DNA of 21,294 bases, from the IMG/VR virus record IMGVR_UViG_3300024264_000190, positions 1 to 21,294 of that record, one strand, 5' to 3'. Made by a program: the position numbers and the translations under genes. Origin of the DNA: a virus. Shown in pieces: positions 1 to 6,266 of the stretch (the first letter of the stretch is position 1; each line of letters starts with the position of its first letter). A model generated the notes under the pieces. The model had not been told where the DNA came from. It worked only from the letters and a program-made list of their open reading frames with translations, and made no database searches.

Positions 1-369
1 GCTAGTAATAGACTCGAGATCATCCCAAAGTTTATCTGTCGCATTTTGTGTCCTAGTTTCTATTAAGCCCGGCTTCTTATTAGCCAAGTGTGTTAAGTTG
101 TGCTTGTTTAGAGTAGCACGAAGTTCATCTCCGTACTGCTCTGATTTAGTTAAGTCTGCATTAAGTTGATCGGATAGTACGTTTAGTCTAGCATTGTCTG
201 CTTTAAGTGTTGCTATACTTGCTTCACTTGTTTCAACAGCACTTTCTAACTTAGCGTTGTTAAGTCGTGCAATTTCTAAGTTAGATTGCAGTTGCTTGAC
301 ATAAAAAAGCCCGCCTCCTGCACCTGCTAACATAATAAAAACCAATGCAATTTTAATTGTACTAAACAT
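1..369 (-). CDS. Putative i-spanin (Rz-like), partial at 3' end
   Basis: This reading frame starts at ATG 369-367 and stays open for 123 codons to the window edge, so its C-terminus is missing. Residues 5-24 form one hydrophobic N-terminal membrane segment (IALVFIMLAGAGGGLFYV). Residues 25-90 are a charged, Leu-rich stretch likely to form a coiled coil, and a KKPGLIE motif sits at 98-104. A short cytoplasmic N-terminus, a single membrane anchor and a long periplasmic helix are the layout of inner-membrane spanins, which act after the endolysin to disrupt the outer membrane. It begins 8 bases downstream of the endolysin stop, the expected lysis-cassette position. A partner outer-membrane lipoprotein spanin was not found in the visible part and may lie beyond the window. 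The call rests on architecture and neighbourhood, so the exact family is inferred. Confidence 0.72.
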   Translation of the reverse strand, partial: MFSTIKIALVFIMLAGAGGGLFYVKQLQSNLEIARLNNAKLESAVETSEASIATLKADNARLNVLSDQLNADLTKSEQYGDELRATLNKHNLTHLANKKPGLIETRTQNATDKLWDDLESITS

Positions 370-377
370 ACTTGTAT

Positions 378-1226
378 TTACCCTAGTAACTTTCCCAGCG
401 TTTTTGGTCCTACAATACCGTCGGCAGTAAGTCCATTTGAACTTTGCCACTCTTTAACAATACGTGCAGTTCCCGGACCAAAGATACCATCAGCAGGAGC
501 AATATTAAGTTTCTCTTGTACTTCTGCTACTAATGGACCACGTGATCCTTGTCTAATTGTTTGATTATAATCTGTTTCTGGTTCTTCAAAATCTCCACCT
601 AATACATCCATTGCATGTAGGTAGTGTTTCTTACGATCGTCTAAACCAATTGTACCACCGTTGATACGTTTTGTAGCACCAACAATGTCCATGTTATCAC
701 AATACTTATTTAAACCATTACTATCCCAGAACCAACATGCTGAGTCTAGTGCGCCTTTCTTAGTGCGTACATAGTCTACTGCTTCTTCTGGAGACATGTC
801 CATTTCTTCTGCGAATTTTGTGTAGTTGTATCTACCAGTGAGTTGTAATATGCCGCCGCCTCTAAAACGCCAGCCATCTCCGCTGTCGGTGTCGCCATTG
901 TCCATACGACCTGCATATATGACATTAGCGATTGCTTCTGGTTTTCTATGGTATGGGTTTGCATCTCGTCCTGCCCTCCTAAAATATTTAGGGAAAATTG
1001 TGTTAAGTGCTTTGGCGCTATAATTTAAGTTTTCACTTAGTACTCTAAAGCCGCCGGACTCATGTCCACACTGTGCTACAAACATTGCTACACGCTCTGC
1101 TGTGTTTACTTCCCATAAAGGAAGAATTTCACACATTGCTTCGTACCAATCTTTCCAGTCTTCTCTATGGATTAACTCTTCTGCCATCCATTCTTCGAAA
1201 TCAAATTTAAAGTGTTCTTTAGCCAT
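378..1226 (-). CDS. Endolysin: GH19 chitinase-like domain plus peptidoglycan-binding domain
   Basis: A 282-residue lytic enzyme predicted to cleave the glycan strands of peptidoglycan at the end of infection. Residues ~40-215 resemble glycoside hydrolase family 19: QCGHESGGF at 52-60 carries the likely catalytic acid Glu56, LNYSAKAL follows at 67-74, and GWRFRGGGILQLTGR at 118-132 matches the substrate-groove motif of phage GH19 lysins. Residues ~222-282 form a PG_binding_1-type domain (GSRGPLVAEVQEKL, then ADGIFGPGTARIVKEWQ, then ADGIVGPKTLGKL). No signal peptide is visible, so export would need a holin, which is not identifiable here. The ATG at 1226 overlaps the stop of the upstream Cys-rich gene as TAATG, implying coupled translation. 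The spanin-like gene follows 8 bases downstream. Family assignment is strong; bond specificity is inferred. Confidence 0.92.
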   Translation of the reverse strand: MAKEHFKFDFEEWMAEELIHREDWKDWYEAMCEILPLWEVNTAERVAMFVAQCGHESGGFRVLSENLNYSAKALNTIFPKYFRRAGRDANPYHRKPEAIANVIYAGRMDNGDTDSGDGWRFRGGGILQLTGRYNYTKFAEEMDMSPEEAVDYVRTKKGALDSACWFWDSNGLNKYCDNMDIVGATKRINGGTIGLDDRKKHYLHAMDVLGGDFEEPETDYNQTIRQGSRGPLVAEVQEKLNIAPADGIFGPGTARIVKEWQSSNGLTADGIVGPKTLGKLLG

Positions 1227-1375
1227 TATTTTGTATCCTCTTTTTCGCAGTCGTCACATCTGCAACATTTACACACTTCTATCGAATAACCCCGATCATC
1301 ATAGTCGGTAGTTTGTCGATAAAAAGGTGTGCCACAATGCTTACCGTGACCGCAATTTTTACAACTCTGATTCAT
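1226..1375 (-). CDS. 49-residue Cys/His-rich miniprotein, putative zinc-binding
   Basis: This short gene fills the gap between the 237-residue unknown gene and the endolysin. It encodes 49 residues with two metal-ligand clusters: CKNCGHGKHC at 5-14 and CKCCRCDDC at 35-43, separated by a polar, Tyr-rich linker. Eight cysteines and two histidines in 49 residues strongly suggest a structural zinc site, perhaps a zinc ribbon or knuckle; the metal is inferred. Its TAA stop overlaps the endolysin ATG by one base (TAATG), the junction style used elsewhere in this genome. No clear Shine-Dalgarno sequence precedes the ATG at 1375. An AATAAATA late-promoter-like box lies at 1381-1388, so close that initiation there would give almost no leader. 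Function is unknown; I believe similar short proteins occur in marine T4-like phages, but this is from memory. Confidence 0.68.
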   Translation of the reverse strand: MNQSCKNCGHGKHCGTPFYRQTTDYDDRGYSIEVCKCCRCDDCEKEDTK

Positions 1376-1380
1376 GTAGG

Positions 1381-1388
1381 TATTTATT
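1381..1388 (-). promoter_or_regulatory. Late-promoter-like box AATAAATA
   Basis: Read on the minus strand the bases are AATAAATA, close to the T4 late promoter TATAAATA recognised by gp55-type sigma factors. It overlaps the last codons of the 237-residue gene and lies 5 bases before the start of the Cys-rich gene and the lysis genes. In AT-rich DNA this could arise by chance; support comes from its recurrence before other gene groups here. Confidence 0.35.
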
Positions 1389-2100
1389 AAAGGCGTTTTA
1401 GAACTAGTGCAGAATCGGCATTTTCAAACATTAATTTATCACCGTATTTTGTGATATTATAATCACCTACGTACTTACACAAATATATAATTTCTGCAAA
1501 CTCATTTACATTAATTTTTTCATCTAACCTGTTTAAAATTTCTTCTTTAGATCCGTAATCTTGAAATTCAAATACTAATGGATCTGCATATGCTTTTTTA
1601 AGACGTAATTGATTGTCACGCATATCAATTTCTTCTAAGTAACTATTGTTAAAAAAATTCTTATAATTATCTAAGTTACTTTCATTAACTTTTTGCTCGT
1701 ATGCTTTTGGGTCTTGTGGTATGTTAGACTCTAATGTTTCTTTGTCTAATGGCTTACTTCTAAAATTCTTGTAATAACGAAACTTAAAATTATCAACATT
1801 TCCTAATTTACCAACACCGTCTGTAATTTCTAAAATATTATCAGATATATGTCTGTTACGTTCTAGTTCAACAAATACTTTATATGTACCATCTGATTGT
1901 TCGCCTGCTGTAGCATCTGCATCTAGTACAAACTCATAACCTTTTTCGATAAAATTCATAAGATCATCAGCGGCATGTTTTTCATTTACACTAAAACTTA
2001 ATGTAACAATATCTTTATCTTCGCCCATCTTTGATTTGAAACTATCGATTTCAAAAATATGATCAATACAATCTTTTAAGTCACCAATGCGTAATCCCAT
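1387..2100 (-). CDS. Conserved-type phage protein of unknown function (237 aa)
   Basis: I do not recognise a functional family for this 237-residue protein. It is soluble and highly charged, with no membrane segment or signal peptide. It opens with MGLRIGDLKDCIDHIFEID and contains a stretch of alternating hydrophobic and polar residues around 31-37 (IVTLSFSV) that may be a beta strand. Several acidic helices fill the centre and C-terminus. The ATG at 2100 overlaps the stop of the upstream 176-residue gene as TAATG, and a good Shine-Dalgarno (GAGGAAG) lies about 7 bases upstream. The pair is therefore probably translated in a coupled fashion and may work together. A late-like box lies upstream of the pair, which suggests late or structural expression, but that is inference. 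Confidence 0.8.
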   Translation of the reverse strand: MGLRIGDLKDCIDHIFEIDSFKSKMGEDKDIVTLSFSVNEKHAADDLMNFIEKGYEFVLDADATAGEQSDGTYKVFVELERNRHISDNILEITDGVGKLGNVDNFKFRYYKNFRSKPLDKETLESNIPQDPKAYEQKVNESNLDNYKNFFNNSYLEEIDMRDNQLRLKKAYADPLVFEFQDYGSKEEILNRLDEKINVNEFAEIIYLCKYVGDYNITKYGDKLMFENADSALVLKRL

Positions 2101-2630
2101 TATACTGCTTCCTCAGGTGCTGGTGCTACTGCCGCCGCCGCGTCTGCTGGTTGCATTTCTTGCTGTGCTTGTGCTGATGCATCAACTGCTGGTTCTGTAT
2201 TAAAGTTTTGCATTTCTTGTTGACCACTATACATGTCAACAATTAGTTTCTTAGGCATTTGAATTTTAACTACCCAAATTTCTTTACGATCTAATTTGCC
2301 CTTTTTAGTACCAGGACGAATATCGTCTGGCTTGCGAATCTTTCTTGGAATTGTAATAGAATCTTTTTTATAAAAAACCTTACAGTCATAATCTAATAAA
2401 CGTTTGCCGCCCATTGGATCAGGCATATTATCGCGGTTCCACATAAACGAACAACTAACCCAATGCCTTTCAATTTCAGGACCAGCAAGTAATTCGCCAT
2501 CTTCCCAATTATCGTAAACATATAAGTCTAATTCGTCTAGTACTCTTTCAAAGTCTTTAAGAACAGCAAAGGCAGTATTACTTTCGTATATACCTTCTAC
2601 ATTCTTAACTAAGTCGTAAATATCTTCCAT
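2100..2630 (-). CDS. Hypothetical phage protein with disordered Ala/Gln/Pro-rich tail (176 aa)
   Basis: Residues 1-135 look folded: an acidic helical N-terminus is followed by a Trp/Cys-containing region (ERHWVSCSFMWNRD at 54-67) and a basic segment (KIRKPDDIRPGTKKGKLDRK at 97-116). Residues ~138-176 are low complexity (Gln, Ala, Pro, Glu) and probably disordered. No enzyme motif is visible. The start at 2630 is preceded by the weak purine stretch GAAAGAGA, and a GATAAATA late-promoter-like box lies 28 bases upstream. Its stop overlaps the start of the 237-residue gene. Late-promoter context and pairing with another unknown soluble protein fit a virion or assembly role, but this is unproven. 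Confidence 0.78.
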   Translation of the reverse strand: MEDIYDLVKNVEGIYESNTAFAVLKDFERVLDELDLYVYDNWEDGELLAGPEIERHWVSCSFMWNRDNMPDPMGGKRLLDYDCKVFYKKDSITIPRKIRKPDDIRPGTKKGKLDRKEIWVVKIQMPKKLIVDMYSGQQEMQNFNTEPAVDASAQAQQEMQPADAAAAVAPAPEEAV

Positions 2631-2657
2631 TTGAAATCTCTTTCATTCTTATACTGT

Positions 2658-2665
2658 TATTTATC
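2658..2665 (-). promoter_or_regulatory. Late-promoter-like box GATAAATA before the 176-aa gene
   Basis: The minus-strand sequence around the box is ACGATAAATAACAGTATAAG. The GATAAATA core resembles the T4 late promoter, and the AACAGTATA that follows is nearly the same as the ACAGTATA behind the box at 13678-13685. It lies 28 bases upstream of a start codon in an intergenic region, with no competing -35 element visible. It is divergent from the phoH leader. Confidence 0.5.
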
Positions 2666-2708
2666 GTATTAAATGAGTTAAGTTGTCTTATTGGTACCTG
2701 GTAAACTA

Positions 2709-2716
2709 GGTAAATA
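2709..2716 (+). promoter_or_regulatory. Late-promoter-like box GGTAAATA before phoH
   Basis: The plus-strand sequence GGTAAATACAGTGTAGG resembles the minus-strand boxes elsewhere in the window (TAAATA followed by ACAGTRTA). Initiation 6-7 bases downstream would place the RNA 5' end almost exactly at the start of the hairpin at 2721. No convincing sigma70 -35/-10 pair was found in 2631-2778, so this is the best promoter candidate for phoH. Confidence 0.42.
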
Positions 2717-2720
2717 CAGT

Positions 2721-2755
2721 GTAGGGCAAATGCTTCTACTGCATAAAGACCCTAC
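2721..2755 (+). promoter_or_regulatory. Hairpin in the phoH 5' leader
   Basis: GTAGGG (2721-2726) is perfectly complementary to CCCTAC (2750-2755). Inside it, ATGC (2730-2733) pairs with GCAT (2741-2744), leaving a 7-base apical loop and an asymmetric internal loop. It ends 12 bases before the AGGAGG ribosome-binding site. There is no following U tract, so it is not an intrinsic terminator for the plus strand. A 5' stabilising or regulatory hairpin is the most likely reading. Confidence 0.4.
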
Positions 2756-2778
2756 TCCATACCCAATAGGAGGACTAA

Positions 2779-3501
2779 ATGGGAGCAAAAAGAAAAGCGA
2801 AAACTTCGCACAAAAACTTCAACAATAATGTTGTTGAACTTAATTCTTTTACAAAGAAAAAACAATCCGTAACAATACTTCCCCGCAATAAAAACCAAGA
2901 ACAATACGTGCTTAAACTGTTAGAGCCATCGAAAGACATAGTCTTTGGCATCGGCCCGGCAGGAACAGGTAAAACTCTGTTGGCCGTACAGGTAGCGGTG
3001 AAGTTATTTAAAGAAGGTAAAGTAGATAAGATTATTGTCACCAGACCAGCAGTGTCAGTTGATGAAGATCTAGGACACTTACCTGGTACACTAGAGCAAA
3101 AAATGGCTCCGTGGACTAGACCTATTTTTGATGTGTTACGTGAATATTTTAATGCTCGCGAAATAGAAGGCATGATAGAAGAAGGTATTATTGAAATAGC
3201 GCCTTTGGCTTATATGCGTGGCAGAACCTTTAAACATAGTTTTATACTTGCAGACGAAATGCAAAATGCAACACCCAACCAGATGAAGATGTTATTAACA
3301 CGTTTAGGAGAAGGCTCAATGATGGCTGTTACAGGCGATTTAAATCAGGCTGATCGTATACGTGATAATGGATTGATTAATTTTACACAATTACTAAAAA
3401 ACAGCGATACGTCACACCTGGACATAGTCCAATTTGCAAAGGGAGATATAGAAAGACACAACGCAGTCAAAGAAGTTCTTGAGGTATATGGGGACGGATA
3501 A
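2779..3501 (+). CDS. phoH: PhoH-like P-loop ATPase
   Basis: This 240-residue protein belongs to the PhoH family of nucleotide-binding proteins, common in marine phages and linked in bacteria to phosphate starvation or RNA metabolism; its phage role is unsettled. Walker A is GPAGTGKT at 59-66. The conserved segment IIVTRPAVSVDEDLGHLPG lies at 84-102. Walker B is ILADEMQNA at 156-164, followed by TRLGEGS at 174-180 and TGDLNQAD at 185-192. A basic N-terminal extension (1-40) precedes the ATPase core. The ATG at 2779 has an excellent AGGAGG at 2768-2773. It is the only confident plus-strand gene in the window and converges on thyX, sharing a terminator hairpin. The GGTAAATA box and leader hairpin upstream may control it. 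Confidence 0.95.
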   Translation: MGAKRKAKTSHKNFNNNVVELNSFTKKKQSVTILPRNKNQEQYVLKLLEPSKDIVFGIGPAGTGKTLLAVQVAVKLFKEGKVDKIIVTRPAVSVDEDLGHLPGTLEQKMAPWTRPIFDVLREYFNAREIEGMIEEGIIEIAPLAYMRGRTFKHSFILADEMQNATPNQMKMLLTRLGEGSMMAVTGDLNQADRIRDNGLINFTQLLKNSDTSHLDIVQFAKGDIERHNAVKEVLEVYGDG

Positions 3502-3512
3502 AAATTAAAACG

Positions 3513-3533
3513 AAGGGGGCTTTATGCCCCTTT
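3513..3533. terminator. Bidirectional hairpin terminator between phoH and thyX
   Basis: AAGGGGGC, a 5-base loop TTTAT, then GCCCCTTT form an 8-bp stem with one G-T wobble. On the minus strand the stem is followed by TTCGTTTTAATTTTT (a U-rich tract), typical of an intrinsic terminator for the long minus-strand operon ending in thyX. On the plus strand it follows phoH, with only a short T run. The thyX stop codon lies within the loop, so gene end and terminator overlap. Confidence 0.75.
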
Positions 3534-4208
3534 CAATTCTTCAACTAATGGAAAAATTTCCGAAATAACTTTGGCACATGCTACGGCAACATCCATGTGT
3601 TCTTTTTGTGTACCATTTGCACTGCGTAATTCAATGTAATGGACCCAACTACGTATTGTGCCATTCATGTATAGACGTGTTTTTGTTAAGCCTTCCGGCA
3701 ATACTTTACGTGCAACTTCCTTAGCAATTCCATTATTAATAGCCCAGTCATATGCTCGACCTGCTGTATAAATTACGTCTTGTTGCTTTTCTTCCCAGCC
3801 AACAATAAGTTCAGCCATACCTTCTTTAGCCATATCAACTTCAATTGAATTCTGTCTATTTTTAGTATCTTGCAAACGTGCTTCACTAGTAACAAATACT
3901 TCGTCCATTTCATTTGGATTTGCATATCGCTGTGAAAACTCTTGAAATGCAAAACTACGATGTCGTACAATTTGATGTGCAATATCTCGAGTTGTTTCAA
4001 TTTCAATTACTGCATTAACCATTTCAAGCGGAGACCAGTGTGCATGTTTAATCAAATACTTAATTAAACGTTCACTTGTTTCCGTGTTAATCTGTGCGGC
4101 AGGATTTGATACCTTTGCACAAAATGCAATTAATTCTTGTAGATCGGTTAAACCTTCTGCTTCAAATTCATCTGTTGCTTTACTATAACTTACTAATCTA
4201 GCGGCCAT
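3522..4208 (-). CDS. thyX: Flavin-dependent thymidylate synthase ThyX
   Basis: ThyX methylates dUMP to dTMP using methylene-tetrahydrofolate, NADPH and FAD, supplying dTTP for phage replication. The 228-residue protein carries the signature RHRSFAFQEFSQRY at 82-95, which satisfies the RHR-x7-S motif (Arg82, His83, Arg84, Ser92) for FAD and dUMP binding. Other ThyX segments are HWSPLEM at 57-63 and, near the C-terminus, LPEGLTKTRLYMNGTIRSW followed by HYIELRS. Length is typical of the family. The ATG at 4208 overlaps the end of the upstream 60-residue gene by 16 bases, so translation is probably coupled. It is the last gene of the minus-strand nucleotide/redox operon, and its stop lies in the terminator hairpin. 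A substitution is Ala87 at the position after RHRSF where many homologues have Ser. Confidence 0.96.
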   Translation of the reverse strand: MAARLVSYSKATDEFEAEGLTDLQELIAFCAKVSNPAAQINTETSERLIKYLIKHAHWSPLEMVNAVIEIETTRDIAHQIVRHRSFAFQEFSQRYANPNEMDEVFVTSEARLQDTKNRQNSIEVDMAKEGMAELIVGWEEKQQDVIYTAGRAYDWAINNGIAKEVARKVLPEGLTKTRLYMNGTIRSWVHYIELRSANGTQKEHMDVAVACAKVISEIFPLVEELKGA

Positions 4209-4375
4209 GGCGCTTTCCCTTCTAAATCTTCAATACGTCTTTTAATAAAACCTATTGTTGTGAGTATATGTCCTGTGTCGTGTTCTCGCAACAGGGTTTT
4301 GTAGTATTCTATTTCTTCTCTTAATACGTCTAAACGTACTATATCATTTATTAGTTTTTTATTCTTAGTCACCAT
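4193..4375 (-). CDS. Small coiled-coil protein of unknown function (60 aa)
   Basis: I place the start at ATG 4375 ([13 protein letters not shown]), giving 60 residues. A longer frame to 4423 would run 59 bases into the ferredoxin gene without a better ribosome-binding site, whereas GGAG lies 10 bases before 4375. A GTG immediately after the ATG is an alternative. Residues ~8-30 ([20 protein letters not shown]) and 43-53 are amphipathic helices, so a small helical hairpin or dimer is likely. The motif [10 protein letters not shown] at 29-38 looks distinctive, and I recall similar short proteins in marine T4-like phages. It overlaps fdxA at its start and thyX at its end. No function can be assigned. 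Confidence 0.68.
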   Translation of the reverse strand: MVTKNKKLINDIVRLDVLREEIEYYKTLLREHDTGHILTTIGFIKRRIEDLEGKAPWPLD

Positions 4376-4721
4376 TTCCTGGTTTCTCCGAAAAATGGTT
4401 TTCAAACTTATTTGGTACACCATTCATTTCTTCTGCTTCTTCTGCTGTTGGTTTGTCGTCATGTACTGCTGTAACTACAGGCCAAAGATCAGAATACTTA
4501 GCATTAATTTTAAACCATTTATCTAACTCTGTACCTTTTAATGTATGATCAGGAACAATAGCATCTGCAGGACATTCAGGCTCACATACTCCGCAATCAA
4601 TACACTCATCAGGATTAATTACAAGCATATTTTCACCTTCGTAAAAACAGTCTACAGGACATACTTCTACGCAGTCCATGTGTTTACATTTAACGCAATT
4701 ATCAACTACTAGATATGTCAT
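4365..4721 (-). CDS. fdxA: 7Fe ferredoxin, FdxA-type (3Fe-4S plus 4Fe-4S)
   Basis: This small electron carrier has 118 residues from ATG 4721. That start is chosen because AAAGGAGC lies 5 bases upstream, and MTYLVVDNC matches the N-terminus of bacterial FdxA; an ATG at 4748 would add 9 unsupported residues. Cysteines at 9, 12, 17, 21, 25, 40, 43, 46 and 50 reproduce the spacing of Azotobacter-type ferredoxin I. On that pattern Cys9, 17 and 50 would bind the 3Fe-4S cluster and Cys21, 40, 43 and 46 the 4Fe-4S cluster, with Cys12 and Cys25 free. The C-terminal tail (WPVVTAV..., ending SEKPGNGD) also matches full-length FdxA rather than the short clostridial type. All ligands are present, so it should be functional. 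Its electron acceptor in infection is unknown. Confidence 0.93.
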   Translation of the reverse strand: MTYLVVDNCVKCKHMDCVEVCPVDCFYEGENMLVINPDECIDCGVCEPECPADAIVPDHTLKGTELDKWFKINAKYSDLWPVVTAVHDDKPTAEEAEEMNGVPNKFENHFSEKPGNGD

Positions 4722-4735
4722 AATGCTCCTTTTTG

Positions 4736-5458
4736 TTAGTTCTTCCAAACACTTGCAGAGTAACCTTTACCGTTAGTATCTCCGCCATTGTTATCAACTT
4801 CAACACCATCGTACTCAATTGATGTAACAGTATCTTCACCATTCAAGTATTCTGTTGTATGTACCTTTAATTTTTTAGCGTCAAACTCACCTACAGTTTC
4901 AATAACGCCGTCAAAGAAGTTGCCCTTTTCACTTGAATACATCTGTGCAATATATTCATAGTCTACATCATCAGCACAATCCATATTAGTTAGTTCAAGT
5001 TCATAATTACTTTCTTCTTCAAGTTTGTGAACTAGGTCTGAAAGATTTTCGCCTTCAATAACATCGGCAATATGTCTTGCATCGTACTCCATTGAACTAA
5101 CTTCATCTACAACTATATATGCACTACCCCATTCAACACCATACGAGTGTTCAAACTCAGTCGGTGCTTCATGCCAATTAGACTTGTAATCATCTTTGCC
5201 ATAACCGGTTAGGAAGTCTGCTTCAGTTAGAACGCTGTCAATATTTTCAAACTCACATTCGTCTGGCTCGTCATTAACCATATAACTTACTAAGTCACTG
5301 TCACCATGTTTTTCACAAACAGGTTGCCAAAAGTCATGTGCTTCCTTACTAATACTCATGTACGCACTTTCACCGCCGTAACCATTTAGTTGAATATGAT
5401 AAAAGCGTGGACCTTTGATTGCTTCTACTAATTCTTGTTTTTCTTCTGATGTAGCCAT
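4736..5458 (-). CDS. Acidic hypothetical protein (240 aa)
   Basis: I choose the ATG at 5458 ([14 protein letters not shown]) because GGAAAG lies about 6 bases upstream and the start overlaps the preceding stop as TAATG. An in-frame ATG at 5470 would add four residues and overlap the upstream gene more. The 240-residue protein is strikingly acidic (Asp/Glu-rich throughout), soluble, and lacks signal or membrane segments. Segments such as [20 protein letters not shown] near residues 16-35 and [14 protein letters not shown] near 105-118 suggest beta structure. I recognise no family and see no catalytic motif. It ends 14 bases before the ferredoxin start, so the ferredoxin ribosome-binding site lies at its 3' end. 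An acidic DNA mimic or regulator is possible but speculative. Confidence 0.78.
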   Translation of the reverse strand: MATSEEKQELVEAIKGPRFYHIQLNGYGGESAYMSISKEAHDFWQPVCEKHGDSDLVSYMVNDEPDECEFENIDSVLTEADFLTGYGKDDYKSNWHEAPTEFEHSYGVEWGSAYIVVDEVSSMEYDARHIADVIEGENLSDLVHKLEEESNYELELTNMDCADDVDYEYIAQMYSSEKGNFFDGVIETVGEFDAKKLKVHTTEYLNGEDTVTSIEYDGVEVDNNGGDTNGKGYSASVWKN

Positions 5459-5682
5459 TATACTTTCCAATCACTTTTATTTTCAATAGCAAAACGACAT
5501 CCTTCGATGTAGTCTTTATCTTCATCTTGCATAACACCCCAAAACTTTGTTACAGTTTTAATGTGTTCCTCTACAACTTCTGGACGTTTAAGGTGATAGT
5601 TTTCTTCCATCCAATTTTGTAAAATATCCATGCGTTGTTTAATTTTACGTTCAGTTGCATATTTTAAATTATACTCTGTCAT
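5458..5682 (-). CDS. Small hypothetical protein (74 aa)
   Basis: A 74-residue, mostly helical, soluble protein starting MTEYNLKYATERKIKQRMD and rich in Lys, Glu and Trp (Trp24, Trp48, Trp72). No motif or family is recognised. Its ATG overlaps the oxygenase stop as ATGA (4-base overlap) and its own stop overlaps the next start as TAATG, so it is translationally coupled on both sides. That tight packing, rather than sequence similarity, is the main reason for accepting it as a real gene. Confidence 0.75.
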   Translation of the reverse strand: MTEYNLKYATERKIKQRMDILQNWMEENYHLKRPEVVEEHIKTVTKFWGVMQDEDKDYIEGCRFAIENKSDWKV

Positions 5683-6266
5683 TTTTGTGGTGCTTCAAAT
5701 AACCATGTTGTAATAATATACTTGTTAGAAGTTCCAATAGGAGGATTGCCTCTATGTGTATGTGTCCAATCTGCTGGAAATACTAACAACCTACCTTCTT
5801 TAGCATTAACACGTTTATTTTGATATAAAAATTCTGTTTCGCCTGCATTAGGAATATCATTAAGATATAATTGACAAACAAGTTTACGCTTTGAATATTC
5901 GCCTAGTCCTTCGTAATGCCAAGTGTGAAATCCGCCGCCTGGTTTAATTCTTTTCATTTTCAATTCTTCGCCTGCTAAAGGTGTCTGGCTTAGAATACTA
6001 AAGTTATCTTGATATAAAGGAATTACTTTTTCCCAAAGAACTTGAAAAAAGTATTCTGTATAATATTTGCGTACATATTGTATAGTATCAGGATTGTTAA
6101 GAAAGATAGCATCTTGATCTACATTGTGTTTTTGTTCTTTTGGTTTTTGAACCATTGGTAAATCTGAACTTGATTCAAAAAATTTAATTAGTTCTTTAAT
6201 ATATTGTGGATCAAATACATCTTCAAAGATACCTATAAATCCATCGAATTCTACTTTTGGTTCCAT
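5679..6266 (-). CDS. 2-oxoglutarate/Fe(II)-dependent oxygenase (prolyl hydroxylase-like)
   Basis: The 195-residue protein has the double-stranded beta-helix signature of Fe(II)/2OG dioxygenases. The HxE/D ligand pair is HYE (His117, Glu119) in GGGFHTWHYEG. A distal histidine lies in FPADWTHTHRGNPP (163-176; His169 or His171), and Lys182 or Arg172 is a candidate for binding the 2-oxoglutarate carboxylate. LVCQLYLND (129-137) and GETEFLYQ (142-149) are typical core strands. Such enzymes hydroxylate proteins, nucleic acids or small molecules and are common accessory genes in marine T4-like phages; the substrate here is unknown. It sits between the clamp loader (TAATG overlap) and a small gene (ATGA overlap), suggesting expression with replication proteins. 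HxE instead of the commoner HxD is a mild departure; the wet-lab activity is unverified. Confidence 0.87.
   Translation of the reverse strand: MEPKVEFDGFIGIFEDVFDPQYIKELIKFFESSSDLPMVQKPKEQKHNVDQDAIFLNNPDTIQYVRKYYTEYFFQVLWEKVIPLYQDNFSILSQTPLAGEELKMKRIKPGGGFHTWHYEGLGEYSKRKLVCQLYLNDIPNAGETEFLYQNKRVNAKEGRLLVFPADWTHTHRGNPPIGTSNKYIITTWLFEAPQK

Noticed and set aside
1-369. Embedded o-spanin in another frame of the spanin-like gene
   Set aside because: No alternative-frame ATG with a lipobox was found in the visible portion; only very short frames appear.
2680-2710. Sigma70 promoter for phoH
   Set aside because: TTGTCT and TAAACT are only 13 bases apart, and no other pair has acceptable spacing; the GGTAAATA box is a better candidate.
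4722-4748. Longer ferredoxin start at ATG 4748
   Set aside because: The ribosome-binding site AAAGGAGC sits 5 bases before ATG 4721 and the shorter start gives a standard FdxA N-terminus.
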